DNA from: Phyto melanocephala | Lineage: Eukaryota; Arthropoda; Insecta; Diptera; Rhinophoridae | DNA: 64,000 nucleotides | NCBI GenBank assembly: GCA_941918925.1 | Contig: OW799233.1 | Coordinates: 123,590,833-123,654,832 of the forward strand | Reading direction: 5' to 3' | Part shown: positions 22,641 to 35,900 of the stretch, one piece after another | How the letters are laid out: every line of letters begins with the position of its first letter | Numbering within the stretch: the stretch's first letter is position 1 | Made by a program: the position numbers and the translations under genes | The notes under the pieces: generated by a model | Told to the model about the DNA's origin: nothing | Databases searched by the model: none | What the model saw: the letters and a program-made list of their open reading frames with translations, nothing else

Positions 22641-23176
22641 ACAAGTAACAACGTTATTCGGCTATGCCAAATCTTATATACCCTTCACCCAATTTGTACT
22701 ATTATGCAATAACCATAACTACCAATTATATGGTGAAAAAGCGACCAAAACTTATTTAGGAAATCGATAATTTGAACTTTTAATTAACAGTTTTTGTCAA
22801 TAATTGAACCATTGAACCAAGATTTTCTGCAAATCTTGCCATTACATTACATTTAAATATTCGTTGCAAGAAGTTCAATAGAAGCTGAAAAATCTGAATT
22901 TGTTTGGGTAAAAAATGGAGAAAATCGTGTTTTTTCTAAACATAAAAAATACCCACATAATTGATTTTCAATACCGAAATTCTCGAAAGCATACCGGATA
23001 AACTGATACCATCAAAATGTCTGAAGTATATATGGGGGCTTCAAAAAGTTGAACAGACGGATAAAATTTGAATTGCTCTATGCATAAAGACTCAGAAAAT
23101 ATATATACACTTTATGGAATCTTAATGAATACTGTAGAAATTATAAACGGAATTACACTCTTGTTTGAGGGTATAA
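22641..23176 (-). mobile_element. DINE-1-like element, copy 5, old
   Basis: Minus-strand 3' end with hairpin remnant (acaagtaacaacgttattcg, then gctatgccaaatc) and tatacccttcac. Near the other end are ggcttcaaaaagttgaacag, a catAAAGTgtatatata match and gagggtataaa. Much more diverged than the other copies, with no long A/T core. Confidence 0.65.
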
Positions 23177-25800
23177 AAATTAAATGTTCGTGAGTAATCG
23201 CAGCACTTAAAAACGGCTTCACCGATTTCGATTTTTTTAATGTTTGTCTTATCCCTACTTTGGTTTTTTCCGGAAAGAAAAATTGACCACGCCCACTGTT
23301 CTATGCACTTTCTTTAATTTATCTAAAATCGAAGAATGGTTGCAACAATTTGTCTGATTTTTTTAGTTATTCGTAGCAATCCAATTTAAGTTTTTACGAA
23401 AACCGATTTAATTATTTTAAATGTTTGTATAGTCTTCTTCTATAAATGTATTTAAGTAAAAAGTTAAATGTTGTACGTTGCTAATCGCATCACCCGAACA
23501 CGACTGTATACATTCTGTTAATTTTTTTCTTGAAATTATATATGAAGGACCACTGTTCTCACGGAAATTTTTTTAATGTCTAAAGTAGGTATTGAACCTT
23601 CCATACAAAATTAAAAGTTTTTGCCTCATGTGCAGCTCAAAACATCGTTCGTTTTACTTTTTTCTCATTTATCTTATTCCAAACAACAACAAAAAAGCGA
23701 TCGGAGCAGGGGAAGTTATACCCCCCTTACAAAAAACTTCTTGAATTATATATTAAAGAAACTATAAATGTAACAGTTTTAAACCTCGTATTAGACATTT
23801 TAGTTAAAATTGTACAATTTATTTAAATAATTGGAGAGGATCGAATAAGGGGGCGTGGTTACTTAAAAAAAAAATATATTTAATGGCACATCCACAGAAT
23901 TATTATTGTTAAATTTTTAAATTATTTTTAATTTTCTGCGATATCAGTTTACTTTTTTAGGCATAAAATCTATAGGGCCAGAGCTGGGAATATGGCTCTC
24001 CCCATACAAAAAAAATGCAATTAATGCCATTCTGTAAAATTGTAATCTCTATTTAGTTTGAACTTAGTATAAACTACTTTTGATACCGATTTCCTAATGA
24101 CAGCAAAAATGGTAAGGGTAGGACAAGAAAAACTGTACCTTCATTCGAAAGAAATGCTATTTACGACATACCTAACAGATGGTGGCAGATAATATTGAAA
24201 TATATCTCCAAAAAATACAAATAAAAAACTTTGTTAAGGCCATTAAAGCGGTCCAGGTTCTGCTAGTTTACCAATAATTATTGAAATTTTTTTCTTTAAA
24301 ACTTCAATGGGTAAAAATGTCACCTCTTATATCCTCTAAGCGAATAGACCTGAAAAATTAATTACTTGTGCTGAATTTTTGTATTCCATTTTTGATAATT
24401 AAATTTTTTTTATTATTAAGAGATTTATTTTAAGACCCCAGTATAGAGGACAAAATTTATATTTACTGGACACTTATATGTAGAAAATTTTAACTTTCCT
24501 ACTTCAATATTTTGGACGGGTTGATGAGTGTTAGATTAATTACGTAATATGTAGGTTTTATATGGATACTTTCCTGCAGATAAATAGTGAAAATTGCTTT
24601 AGAAGTACATCACTTTGAATACACACAATGAGAATTTCTAAATAAACTAACAATAGATATGGACAAAATTCGACAATGGTTAAGTTCTCTTTTCTCTATA
24701 GTATCTTTGTTAGAGAAATTTGAGTTTAAATGAAATTTGTTTGAATTATAATTGTTCAACTCACATTGTAAAGTTGTATCAGGACTATATTTGTATTAGT
24801 TTAAAGTAATGTATGCCTGTTGCTCGGAATTTTTATTAAAAACGTTTTTAGTAAAACAATACAATTTCACTACATTTGCTTTTAAATATTATATTCATTG
24901 GAAAAGGTTTTTCTTCTTTTTTTTTGCATTTTAATAGTGCTTAATCTTAATGTAAAAAAGTATATTTTTGTTTAACTTGGCTAAAAAATTTTATAAACGT
25001 TGTATTTTATTTGTTGTTAGTCAGGGAACTAAAATTAAATCAACTTTTCCATTCCTGTTTTATTTTTATTGACGTCAAGCAAAGCAAAACTACAACAGAA
25101 ATAAGAGAAATTGTGTTCGCTCAAAGGCAAATAAACCAAAAACATGTAGAAAATACAAATGGGTAGTGAGAACTATATTACGATTTAAATATTTTTTTAG
25201 CGTTAAGATAGTTTTAGGGAGTGGAACCTACGTACATGGAAGTAATCATAAAGTTTCGAAAGAACATTTCTACTAATCTAGAACTTTTGCTGTTTAATTC
25301 TAAGTGAATTATTAAAGTTCTAAATACGAAAAAAAAAACATTAAATGACAGATTTCAACCGTTGTCGTTGGATCAATGTAATAAAAGTGTAATAAAAACT
25401 TGCTCTATATTTTGATTATAAGATGTACATTGATAAATGAACAAATAAACAACGTTTATTGCATTATAAACTCAGAAATATTTATTAAAAACTAATTTGT
25501 TATTTAAAACCTGTAAATATGTTTAATCACATGAAATTTGGTAAAAAGGAAGTTTGCAAAAATTCAAATATTGTGATCATGATGAAGTCTTAAAATTGAT
25601 TAATTAATGGTCTAAAAAAGCCCGATGTTAATTACTAAATATGTTTATATGTATCATATAATAAAAATAGTTTTGTTGTGTTAAGGGAATTTCGCACTAA
25701 ATAGTGTTCAATATGTTTGCCAATATAGAATAAATACTTTTTTTGCACAATCAAAATAGACAACACATTAAGCATTTAAATAGAAGCAAAACAATATATA
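23177..25800. other. AT-rich DNA with possible old Helitron remains
   Basis: No gene recognised. Between about 23200 and 24280 there are phrases typical of the local Helitrons (ttcaccgatttcgat; gaccacgcccactgttc; gggggcgtggttac; a final tctgCTAGTtt at 24271), suggesting an eroded copy, but neither end is secure. The remainder (24300-25800) shows nothing. Confidence 0.3.
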
Positions 25801-26442
25801 ACAAGTTAGAGTGCTGTATTCGGCCGTGCCGAATCTTATATACCCTTCACAACGTGTTGGTTAACATGGTAGTTCGCTGCACGCAAACAGTCAAGTGGAG
25901 TCTGTATGACTCCGTTTTGACAACGTGGAGTCATGCAATAACAATTGTTTGTATCACCATTCATCTCATAATAAATTACAAACAAAAAAATTTTAAAAAA
26001 AATATTTAAAAAAAAATTAAAAAAAAATAATTTAAAAAAATAATAAAAATATAAATAATATATAAAATAAAAAATTTTTTTTGGCTCAGCTGGGATTCGA
26101 TCCCAAGTTTTCTCTAACCAGTATACCCCGTGTGGAAAAAAACGAGGTGGTCGTGGTTTTTTGCTCATATCTCAGAAAGTTATGGGGCGATTGTGTCACT
26201 CCCGGATATTTCCAAAAGATTGATAGCATACACAGATCTGAGAAACATAAAGTCGCTTCTAAAAGTTGATTTCAATCAACACATGGGCAGACGGTCAGTG
26301 CTTAATCGACTCCTCTATTCATAAGCTTTCAGAAAATATATACTTTATGGCGTCGGAAATGAAAATTGTAGAAATTACAAACGGAATGACAAAGCTACAT
26401 ATATGTATATACCCTTGTGCACCACAGGTGAAGGGTATAAAA
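25801..26442 (-). mobile_element. DINE-1-like element, copy 6, carrying a nested LINE tail
   Basis: Both ends are present: acaagttagagtgctgtatt and cggccgtgccgaa hairpin on one side, caccaCAGGTGAAGGGTATA on the other. It belongs to the 'gtggtgcacaaggg' subgroup. A 63-bp LINE 3' fragment interrupts it near its 3' end (25857-25919). The CCGTCTG tract is short. Confidence 0.85.
25857..25919 (-). mobile_element. 63-bp LINE 3'-end insertion inside DINE copy 6
   Basis: Matches, in reverse complement, 8434-8489 of the LINE (GTCAAAACGGAGTCATACAG ... GTGCAGCGAACTACCA), ending with its AACC-type tail. It is flanked by the 8-bp duplication ACAACGTG (25849-25856 and 25920-25927), which occurs once in uninterrupted DINE copies. 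This is an extreme 5' truncation of the same LINE family as 8056-8497. Confidence 0.9.
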
Positions 26443-27906
26443 ACGTGATAAAAAATATCAGCTGACGAATCAAGACTACCTGATAAATAAATTTGCCTCT
26501 TTTAAAACCATATTATTCCAAAACTTTAAGCTAAATTATTGTTACAAATCATCAGTTGGAAATTGATAAAGTATGGTATAAAACAAAAAAGCATTTAGGT
26601 ACTTAAAAATAACCAGAATTTTAAATTCAAAACTATTTAGTGTAAAAGCTTTACATATGTATTTGTTTCATTTGACGTGATAACGCGATATTCCGATAGA
26701 CATGTCTATCATAATTTTTGATAAGAAAAATTTGGACCAATATAAAAACATTCTACAACAACTAAGATTTCTTAACATGAATAAATTATTTTTTTTTACA
26801 AAAAACTAAAAATAGGTTTTAATAATAATAAGTAATAGAGGTATTCGTTTAAATTACTATTTTTAGCAACCCATAAGATGTTTGCATTTAGCAACTAGTA
26901 TATTAAACGAACACAGCACTAAATTTTGATAAACAAGTTTTAGAAACGATAACAAAACTAAGTGAAAAAGCATAAATGCATATAAGTATATCAAAAATGT
27001 TAAAGTAAATATAAAGAGGCAAAAAATACATTTAGCAGTTAAATAGAATACCCCTTATGAGTACAAGATATTGTGCTTGCGTCAAGTGAAGTTTTTAAAG
27101 GGCTTGGTTGAGTTTGGGTAAGCAAAACACAAAAACTACAACACCAAATGAGAAGTAATTACATGCATATTTATATGTATATATTACCTGTGTTCATACA
27201 TATTTATTTACTATAAACATACATACCTATAAGTATGTAATATGTATAAAGATATCTAGTATGTATGTAGTATATTTGTATGATTGTATACCTATTAAAG
27301 TTTATTTGTAAATTTGCTCGTTAAAGATAGTACCTACAATAATACAAGGAAAGCAAAAGTAATACCACTGACATTACTACGTAATAAACAAATCTCTCTA
27401 ATAAGAGCGAATATCTATTCAAATTTATATACACAAGAGATTAATGTTCTGTTTTTATAATCCAAGCGAGAGCTTTGAGTGAAAATTTCATATATATTCA
27501 TTATTGTAGGAAACCAAAATACATGCAAAATGTTCACACAAAGCTTTCGCTTGAATTATGAAAACAGTTTATACATTCTTTTTTTTTTTTTTTTTACAAA
27601 AAAATCGCAACAAAAATAAATATTGTAAACAAAAAAAAAACCACACCGAGATTAAAATCAACGAGTAATTGCACTCGTTTGAGCGATTCAAAATGTTTGT
27701 GTTGGTAGTTTTTTAAATAAGCACAACTTTGCTCTCACTGTGAAAGCAGTGAACAAAAAGTTGGTAAAGAACAGAAAAGTTTGGGTTTGTTGGAAATAAG
27801 GGCCCCCATAATCATTTTACCCCCTGGTATTAAAAGATGGAAAAAAGTGAAATGGAATAAAAATAAAACAATAAAGAGAAACGATAAAAGAAAAACAAAA
27901 CCCCCT

Positions 27907-28017
27907 AAATTTATAAATCACTTCCTCTCACTTTAAGAAATATCTCATTGAAAATATTTTTTGGTAAGTTTTTTTTTGCTATACTTTTTAAGTGAGGTGA
28001 AGTGATTTATAAAATTT
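27907..28017. repeat. Imperfect hairpin repeat (~31-bp arms)
   Basis: The left arm (aaatttataaatcacttcct, then ctcactttaag) is the reverse complement, with few changes, of the right arm (ttaagtgaggtgaagtgatt, then tataaaattt). About 50 bp separate them. A related half-arm (aaagtgaggtgaagtgtttt) occurs at 59801-59829, so it is probably a small MITE family. Confidence 0.5.
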
Positions 28018-31000
28018 AAAATATTTATGTACCAAGAGGAAATGGAAGATAGGGAATATTAAAATTTTTAAATTATTATTCATTTTTTTTTACATAAAGC
28101 TTGTTTTTATTAAAAAAATATAGTTTTGTTATAAAAAGCAAAAAATTAGCTATTATAACATTTGTCCCCCTATTCCCGCGGGCAAGAACAAACTAACGTA
28201 AAATACAAATACTAGACAGTAGTAAAAACGAATTTCAACGAAGCTACGTCGCATGTTATATATATGTACATTGTATTTAATCATGTATGTATGTGTGTGT
28301 TTATTTCCTTCATACATTTTGTTATTGTTGAAAACGAAGGTAGAGAACTAAACTAAACTTTCCATATGTTCTGCTGGTAATGACTGTGGCATTGAGAACT
28401 GAAACCTTTGTGTGATCGTACGAAACGGATATAAGCGGCATCCAAACAAGAAACAAATAAAAAAACATTAAAAAAAGAAATTGTAAAAAACATACACACA
28501 CATGTACACTGACAACTAAAAAATAGTTAAACAAAATATATGCAAATAAAATATACAATAATAACGTAATTTAAGAAAAAGTGTTCCTTTTGTCACAGTT
28601 ATTAAACATTTTTCAACAACAACAATGTTGCTTTTAACTTAAGTTTAACATTACAATGTTTTTGTAATATAAGAGTAAAAAATATTAAACATAAAAAAAA
28701 TAAATTATTTCTGTACCAAAGCTCCTGGAAAAATCACACCCTGCAAGTAAGTAATAAATATAGCAAATAAATAGAAAATGATTTCAAAAATATTTTATGG
28801 TGAAAAATAAAAAAAAATAAAAAAGTTATTGCGTCGTAAACTTTAAAAACTATCGAATATAGAAATATACAAACACTTTAGCATACATGTATAAAAATAT
28901 GTATGATGTACATATGTATGTATGTATGTTATTATTAGAAATACATACAATACAAACGTGATGAAATTCTTTCAACAATTCTTAATGGAATATTGCAAAA
29001 ATTTTCGAGAAAAGAGAAAATATTTCTGAAGAGCCTATATTTACAGATTCATAAAAATTAAATATTTTCGAAAGAAAAAAAAATAAACCTAATTTTAAAA
29101 CTATTTCAAGTTCATGTGTTAACAAAAAAATATCGGTAGGTATCTGACAATTTTTTTTTTTTTTAACCGAAGAGCCATTATTTGTACACTGTTGTACAGT
29201 GTCTGGTTTGCATAATTTCGAGACTTCGTATCACAAGCACAATATTTGAATTTTAGCCAACTCCTTTATTACTATTTCTTAAAGCTAAAAACTATTCATA
29301 ATTTAATAATCACAAAAGTTCTGAATAGCAATTAAATTATTTTAAATAAATTGATGTTAAAGCAAAATTTTTTTCTTTTAATTCTTATATTATTTTTTTT
29401 TCTCTATAATTTTAACCAAAAACTGAGCAGTTAATGTTTTTAAAATTAAAGCTGATAATTTTAAACAATTTTGGAGCTCATAACAATCGCCTGGTTATGA
29501 AAGAATTTTTTTGAAAAATAAATTAATAAAAAATAAATTAACTCTTTTTTTTTTGTACTCCACGTCAGTTTAGGTCCTACACTAATGTTATTGTTTACTG
29601 TTGCTTTTTAAGTCCCTTCCAGTAACGAACACATGTCATGTCGGTTTATCTCTCCACCTGTCTTTCCGTCAAATTACTGGTAATTTTTAATCAATTTCGA
29701 TAAAACCTTGGGTTCAGAAACAAACTCTCTTAATATTTTTTATAATTGGCCTAGCATTAGCTATAGTAATCTTCATAGAAATCTTTTCTCGTATTTGAAC
29801 TCTATCCTTTACAACTGACTTATAAAAAAGTATAAGTATTTATATTTATAGGGTTTCCAAACAAGAGTTTCATTTTTATATGTAAAAAACGAGTATTTTT
29901 AACCGAAATCATCGGATGTTTATTTAATTGTAAAAAGGAGGTTGTGCCATTAATATAAAAAAATAATGTCAGCCAACAAATGGCGCAACTGATTAATCAT
30001 AACAGTTTTTCCAGCCTCGTTTTTGAAAAGTCGGTTTATTAATGTAATCTCCGAGGTAAAAATAGGCCCATTACTTAAGATGATTTGTCAATGAAGTTTG
30101 GGATCAGTTAACAGCATTTCAAAGTTCAAAATCGGCAAAGGCATGACATGTCGCGACGTTACTGATGGTTGTTAACTAACTTCAAAGCATTTATGGAAAA
30201 TACGGTGTAATATCGTTTTCTAAATGCTCAATTCTAAAGATCGAAGAATAATTGACAAACCTGGGTTTCACTTAATACTAACGACTCTAACGGCAATATT
30301 TATAGTTGTTCTAGCGTTATTAGCGAAGTACTTGACTTTAATTGTTCACTTCATTAACTTATCCCAACATCTTACATAACTCTATAGTTCTATAATTGCT
30401 TGCTGAGAAGTTGCTTGAGTACGATCCAAAAATTCATTGACCTTGCGAACTGTGAGGCGGAATTCGCGAATTCGCCTTGACAAAAAACATTTCCTAAAAA
30501 TTTGCTTTGTTGTAGCAATTCGCCGTTGCCTTGTCATAGTTCTTACTTATTAAGTTATGACACTGTTAAAATATCGGGCTATTGTAAATGAAACGTCTTA
30601 TTGAAACACCCTGTATTATTCAGCAAAAACAAGTTCTATAATCCAAAACATTACTATGAAATCTAACTATAAAATAGAATTAAAATGTAACTTTAAAGAG
30701 TCAAGCAAACAAAATTAAACATTTTTAAAAAATTTAATAAATTTCTTTTGGCAAAACTAGAAAATTCGCAAAAAAAAATTAAGTCAATATCGATACTTTG
30801 TAAAACTTAAAAAAAATTTCATTATTTATAAGAGAAATAAACATTTGCAAAAAGAAACAAACAAAGTAGAAGAAAAAAAATTAAATAAGAATTTTCTTCT
30901 ACCCAAAAGAAACAAGGGAAAAATAATCAACAACAACAGCAACAGCAAAAGGGAAAATCAAAAGTTGTTTTTGTTATAAAAATAAAATATACATCCGGTA

Positions 31001-31399
31001 GCAACAATCAATGAATGCTGCTGCAATTGCACTAAAAATGCAACACAAACAAACAGTAAAATAGCAAAATTAAAAAAAAAAAAAAAAAAAAAAAAAGGCA
31101 AACAAAATGAACTTTAATTAAAAGTTTATAAAATTATTTACATAAATAAATTATAAAAAATAAAGCAATAAATTTTTACTGTATCGTAAAACCAATTATA
31201 AAACTGGTTGGTTGTAATAAAATTTTGCAAAACGATGAATATTTTTAATTAAGTTTTTTATTTTTCTTTTTGCTTAATTACAATGCATTTTGAAATTCAA
31301 TATAGAAAAAAATCGAATAAATCTTTATTAAATTTTAAAGAAAAAATAATTATTTGGGGTAATATTGTAGGATAATTATGTTACTTTGGTTATAAAAAA

Positions 31400-31650
31400 G
31401 ATACGGCTTGAAATTCCTTAAGCCTAAGAATTTATTAAAATTGTTTTCGGGACTCGTATTCACAACTTTAGGTTCCTCAGGCGGCGTTGCAGTCGAATTA
31501 CTTAATGCTCCTACTAAAGAGCTGCACAAGCATAAGAAAAATGGCATACAAGCAATTGCATTCAATGTAAAACAGTGTGTGCACTGGAGAACAAAATAAT
31601 ACCAGTTAGGTTTTCTGCCAATTCGTAATGCCTTTAATAGACAACAATTA
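31400..31650. other. Unidentified GC-richer block with open frames on both strands
   Basis: Around 31430-31620 the base composition rises sharply above its surroundings. Both strands are open: minus (31350-31793, 147 codons, includes NSTATPPEEPKVVNTSPEN) and plus (31408-31599, includes LGSSGGVAVELLNAPTKE). I recognise no family in either. Splice sites are not convincing. It may be an old exon, a transposon piece or a conserved non-coding element; I assign no function. Confidence 0.25.
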
Positions 31651-33210
31651 AAATATTTAATAATATGTGCAAACTCACTAAAATAACATGATGCCATATG
31701 AAAAAACTGAAAATATTCACACCATTTGTTCAGCATTCGTTGACATTTGTAAGTAAAGTTTGTAAACACAAATATGCTTCTCAAACTGTACAATTTTTTA
31801 AAATATTTATATTTCTGTAAATAAATGTCATAAACTAATATTTAAATTTTTTATACAGGTTTGAGTGAATTTTTAAAAATTTTTGTTTTACAAAAAAATG
31901 TTTGTCATAATAAAAGAATAATCTGGAAACGTATGTTTTGTCGACACTAGCCGAGTGGAACGCATTTTCGAAACCAGCTACGGGTTTCGTCATCAGCACT
32001 CTTTGATCGGTGATTACGTGTTGGATGTAAATATCATCGATTTAACTACCAGATTTTTAAGTCAATTTAATTCGGTAACTAAAAGGAAGTCAAATAAGTT
32101 AATGGCATATGAAAATCAACGATTTTTGTAAAAAAAAAACATACAAAATATAAGAAAAAAGCTGAATCATAACAAACATGAAATAGTACATTTAAACTGA
32201 AATAGAACATCCAAAATATGGTTGAGTGTTTTGATAGTAGACCTAGACCAAAGAAAAATTTTAACTTTTAATGTTCTCTCATGAGCTTATACATATTTAT
32301 TGATCAAATTACTTATATGAAAGTGTTTTCTCTTTAAAATGCCCTTAATGTAATTATTTTGAAGCAGTGCTGTTTATAAATTTTTACGTTTTATTGTATG
32401 CTCTCTATTGTACTCAATGTTTATGAAAACACAAACACTAACAAAGCTGTAGAGTCAGACTTTTCGAATGACGATTTATTTATTTTAGTGAGAGTAATGG
32501 TGTGTTATTTATGTTTACACTGAAATAGTAGTGTAAAATAGAACACATAACTTTTAGAACATTTTTTGCAACTCTTTAATACGTTTTAGCAGTTCGTTTT
32601 TATACCCGCCACCAAAAAAATGGTGGGGGTACATTCATTTTGTCATTCCGTTTGTAACACATCGAAATATCCATTTTAGACCCCATAAAGTATATATATT
32701 CTGAATCAGGGTTTGATTTGATGACGATCTAGCTATGTCCGTCCGTCTGTCCGTCTGTTGAAAGCACGATAGAGGTCGCACCAAAAAAGCTAGGGGGCTC
32801 AAATTTTGCAAGAATCTTTCTTAAAGACAAGGTTTGTTTGGTATTGAAAATGGGCTAAATCGGAATATTAGGAAGAGAGTTATAGCTCGAAAAGCAAGAG
32901 TAGGTCGAAAAAACCGTGTCCTTCGAACACCGAATAAAATGGAATTGTGTCCAAACGCCTTAACGTAGACCCATGAAACTTCGAATATATATTTCCTGAG
33001 TAAAAACAATATTTTTCTCCGAAAATTATTTAAATCTATGCATTAGGAGAGGAGTTATCGATCAAAATGTACGAAAATTTATACCGCACAGTGTATTTTT
33101 CGGTGTATTTAAAAACAAAAACGTCATAAAAACAACAAAATTTGATGTACGACTCTGAAATTTTGCACACTTTGGTTTTTGGTGAGACGCTTTTTTGTAA
33201 CGGAAAATCA

Positions 33211-33960
33211 ATGTGCCACGCCCACTTTTACGCCCACCTCCCATATAACGTTTTACCTAAGATTCATATAATTTCTCTATTAATTAAGATTTTGGAATAA
33301 TAAAGGGCTATATTGAAACACCTAAGTTGTACTCATTCGTAAAAATAACTTTGACACGCCTAATATAACGCCCACTTTTTACGTTATCTACCGTTAATGA
33401 AATTTAAAAGCTCATAAAACCGCCAAAATTAGAGGTATGATGATAAAATTTGCTACGTATAACCCACTAGGCAATGTCATTACTGTGCCGGAAAATTAAG
33501 GTGCCACGCCCACTTTTACGCCCACCTCCAATATAACGCTTTAACTAAAAATTATATAATTTCTCTATAAATAAAGATTTTGGAATAATAAAGGACTATA
33601 TTGAAACACCTAGGTTGTTTATTCGCAAAAACATCTTTGACACGCCTACTATAACGCCCACTTTTCAAGTTATCTACCGTTAGTGAAATTTAAAAGCTCA
33701 TAAAACCCCCAAAATTAGAGGTATGATGATCAAATTTGCTACATATATCCTTCTTATCAATGAAATTGTTGTGCCAAAAAGTAAATGTGACACGCCCACT
33801 CTAACGCCTACCTCCCATATAACAGTTTATCTTAAATTCATGTAATTTCTCCATTGACAAAGTTTTTGGGAAAATAATGGACTATATTGAAATATCTAAG
33901 TTGTATTTATTAGCAGAAACTTTATTGACACGCCTACTTTAAAGCCCACTTTCATTGAAA
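33211..33960 (+). repeat. ~287-bp tandem repeats (2.6 units) in DINE copy 7
   Basis: Units beginning gtgccacgcccacttttacg start at 33213 and 33501, with a diverged third (gtgacacgcccactctaacg) at 33787, spacing 288 and 286 bp. The third unit ends near 33960 after about 60% of its length. Each full unit carries a second CGCCCACTTTT motif in its middle. Confidence 0.85.
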
Positions 33961-34000
33961 GACATTTACAAAAGCATTTTAGTAGCATATCGAAGTTATA

Positions 34001-34616
34001 AAGGGTGGTTAAATTTTAAAGACCGATGTTGAATTTAAATAAAACACAAATTATTTAGGATATTATTATTATTTCTTTTTGTAATTATAATATTTGTATG
34101 GTTCAATTATGTATTTAACAAAATATCGGCCAAATGGCCCCCCATCCTTGGCGCCACTCCTCTATCTGATGGTCCAAATTTTCAATGACAATGTTGATGC
34201 TCAGTTGTTGGGCATGATGATGAGGCGAGGTTGACTGCTCTTTTGCCACACTATCGCAAAAACCAGCAGTGGTTCCCATTCAACGAACTAAGAAGACATT
34301 CACAGATTTTGTAACATTTTATACAGACCTGTTTCGCAGAAATTTAAATATTTTTTACAATTCTCCCGAGTGTGGACGAATTTGAACGATTATGTTGATT
34401 AAAAGAATTACGAAGTGCACAAAATGCATTTTGATTTAAGCGCCCATTTTTATAAAAAACCTGAATAACTTTAAAGCGTTGCTCATTTGCGTATCTTTCC
34501 ACGGATCAAATTGAGTAAGTTTGAGATTGAGAAATGTCAAATGAAATGCAGAAAACAAATTTAAAGACTAGGTGTAGTTCACCTTCAACATGGGCCCTTA
34601 AAATTTAACCACCCTC
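34001..34616 (-). mobile_element. mariner-like deletion derivative nested in DINE copy 7
   Basis: Inverted ends (A/G)AGGGTGGTTAAATTTTAA, with TA outside both (33999-34000, 34617-34618). On the minus strand the N-terminus of a mariner-like transposase is legible (YANEQRFKVIQVFYKNGR, NQNAFCALRNSFNQHNRS, then a frame change). It jumps to a C-terminal piece resembling IENLDHQIEEW. The central catalytic part is therefore deleted; 616 bp instead of about 1.3 kb. Stops and frameshifts are present throughout. Confidence 0.85.
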
Positions 34617-34763
34617 TACAAAGAAAGTTATACATATTTTATTGAAAAAAGATTATTCCATAGCGATTAACAAAATAATAAATATTGTGCTTTAAATGTA
34701 CACAAAATTGGTGGTGGGTATAAAAGATTCGGCACAGCCGAATAAAGTGCTCTTACTTGTTTT

Positions 34764-35900
34764 TCAAGATATTTGTATCAAATAGAGATGTTTAAAAGGT
34801 TCTTTTAATAGTTTTAACAGTTTAATAGTTCTAGAAATATGACCCGATATCAGCTTGTATCTATTGCATATAAAAATAAACAAAGATAAAATATTTCAAG
34901 ACATTTTCTCCTCTTTTTGCCAAAGCCGTACATGTATGTTTGTTTAGGAAATAAATGGGTTTTTAATTATTTTATTTATTATTGGTTTAGTTTAGGAGGT
35001 TATAGGCGATAAAAGGTTCTATTTACTCATACTCATGAGAAACTAAAAAGCAACGAGTTTAATAATTAAGAGCAAGGCTAGGCAAATAATGCTGAAATCC
35101 TAAAAAAAATTCACTGTGTTAAATGAAAATTAAATAAATTACAATTGAAATTTTACCACTATGAAAAAAATTGAAATACATTGGCAATTTCATTTTCTCG
35201 ATAAACGCCCATTACTTGCATCTGTTTCAAAAACCAATAAATATTTTTAATTATTGTTGTTCGTTGTTGTAAAACAAATATAAAAATTGGTTTTCTATCT
35301 AAGTTGTTAAATTTTTATCAGCAAAAAAACAAAAGGAAAATCTTGTAAAATTAAATTACAAAAAAGTTCTTACGTAATACTTAAATAGGTATGTATGCAT
35401 GAATATATTTTCTTTTTAACAAGATTACGTGTCAAGTTTTTTTTTTTAAGTTAATTAATAGTTTTCTCGTTGAAATTATTATATAAACAATTGAATGAAA
35501 GCAAACATTATATGAATTATGAGTTTGAATACACAAACTTATTCACTGACAGCTGGGTAAATTCAAAATAATTATATAAATTAACTACATACGAGTACGA
35601 GTAATGTTATTTATTTGCCGGGCTGGCAATTATAACAGTTTTGTATTGGTATAATATTTTGTATTGTAGTAAAACTTTTGTAAATGAATTTGTAAAATTT
35701 TACTGAAAAAAACCCCAGAAAAAAGAAAGAATTTCTTTTCTAGTTTGAAATTCAACGTTTCAATTCCTTACTTAGAAGGAATAAACGGTTATCAATTCAG
35801 TGGTTTCAAAACTGCCAGTCTGGCAAGGCTAACAGCTGTTAAATACAGGATGAGACAAAAGCCACCATATATTTGTTACCATCGTTTGTATAAAGATTAT
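34764..35900. other. AT-rich DNA, no gene seen
   Basis: Nothing recognisable on either strand. Confidence 0.45.

Larger units (their letters stand above)
26443..32596. other. Six kilobases of AT-rich DNA without a proven gene
   Basis: Apart from the inverted repeat at 27907-28017 and the block at 31400-31650 I see no bounded element. Homopolymers occur (T run near 27582, A run near 31076). A possible splice donor (tgcaa then gtaagtaat, near 28747) lies after a slightly GC-richer stretch but is unsupported. Short frames on either strand are AT-biased. Confidence 0.4.
32597..34763 (+). mobile_element. Long DINE-1-like variant with internal repeats, copy 7
   Basis: Start TATACCCGCCACCAAAAAAA with inverted partner tggtgggggta, then CATAAAGTATATATATTCTG and GTCCGTCCGTCTGTCCGTCT. 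The 3' end is gtgggtataaaagattcggc, the hairpin arms ATTCGGC/GCCGAAT and CTTACTTGT. At about 2.17 kb it is far longer than the other copies because of ~287-bp tandem repeats (33211-33960) and a nested mariner derivative (34001-34616). The start and loop sequences mark it as a third subgroup, closest in wording to Drosophila INE-1. Confidence 0.85.

Noticed and set aside
25743..26448. Several short frames on both strands around 26 kb
   Set aside because: All fall inside DINE copy 6 and its nested LINE fragment; similar frames recur in other copies because of shared repeat sequence.
30050..30600. Possible transposase-like relic (phrases such as GKGMTCRDVTDG and a caccctgtatta end)
   Set aside because: I could not assemble a motif series or inverted ends that identify any family.
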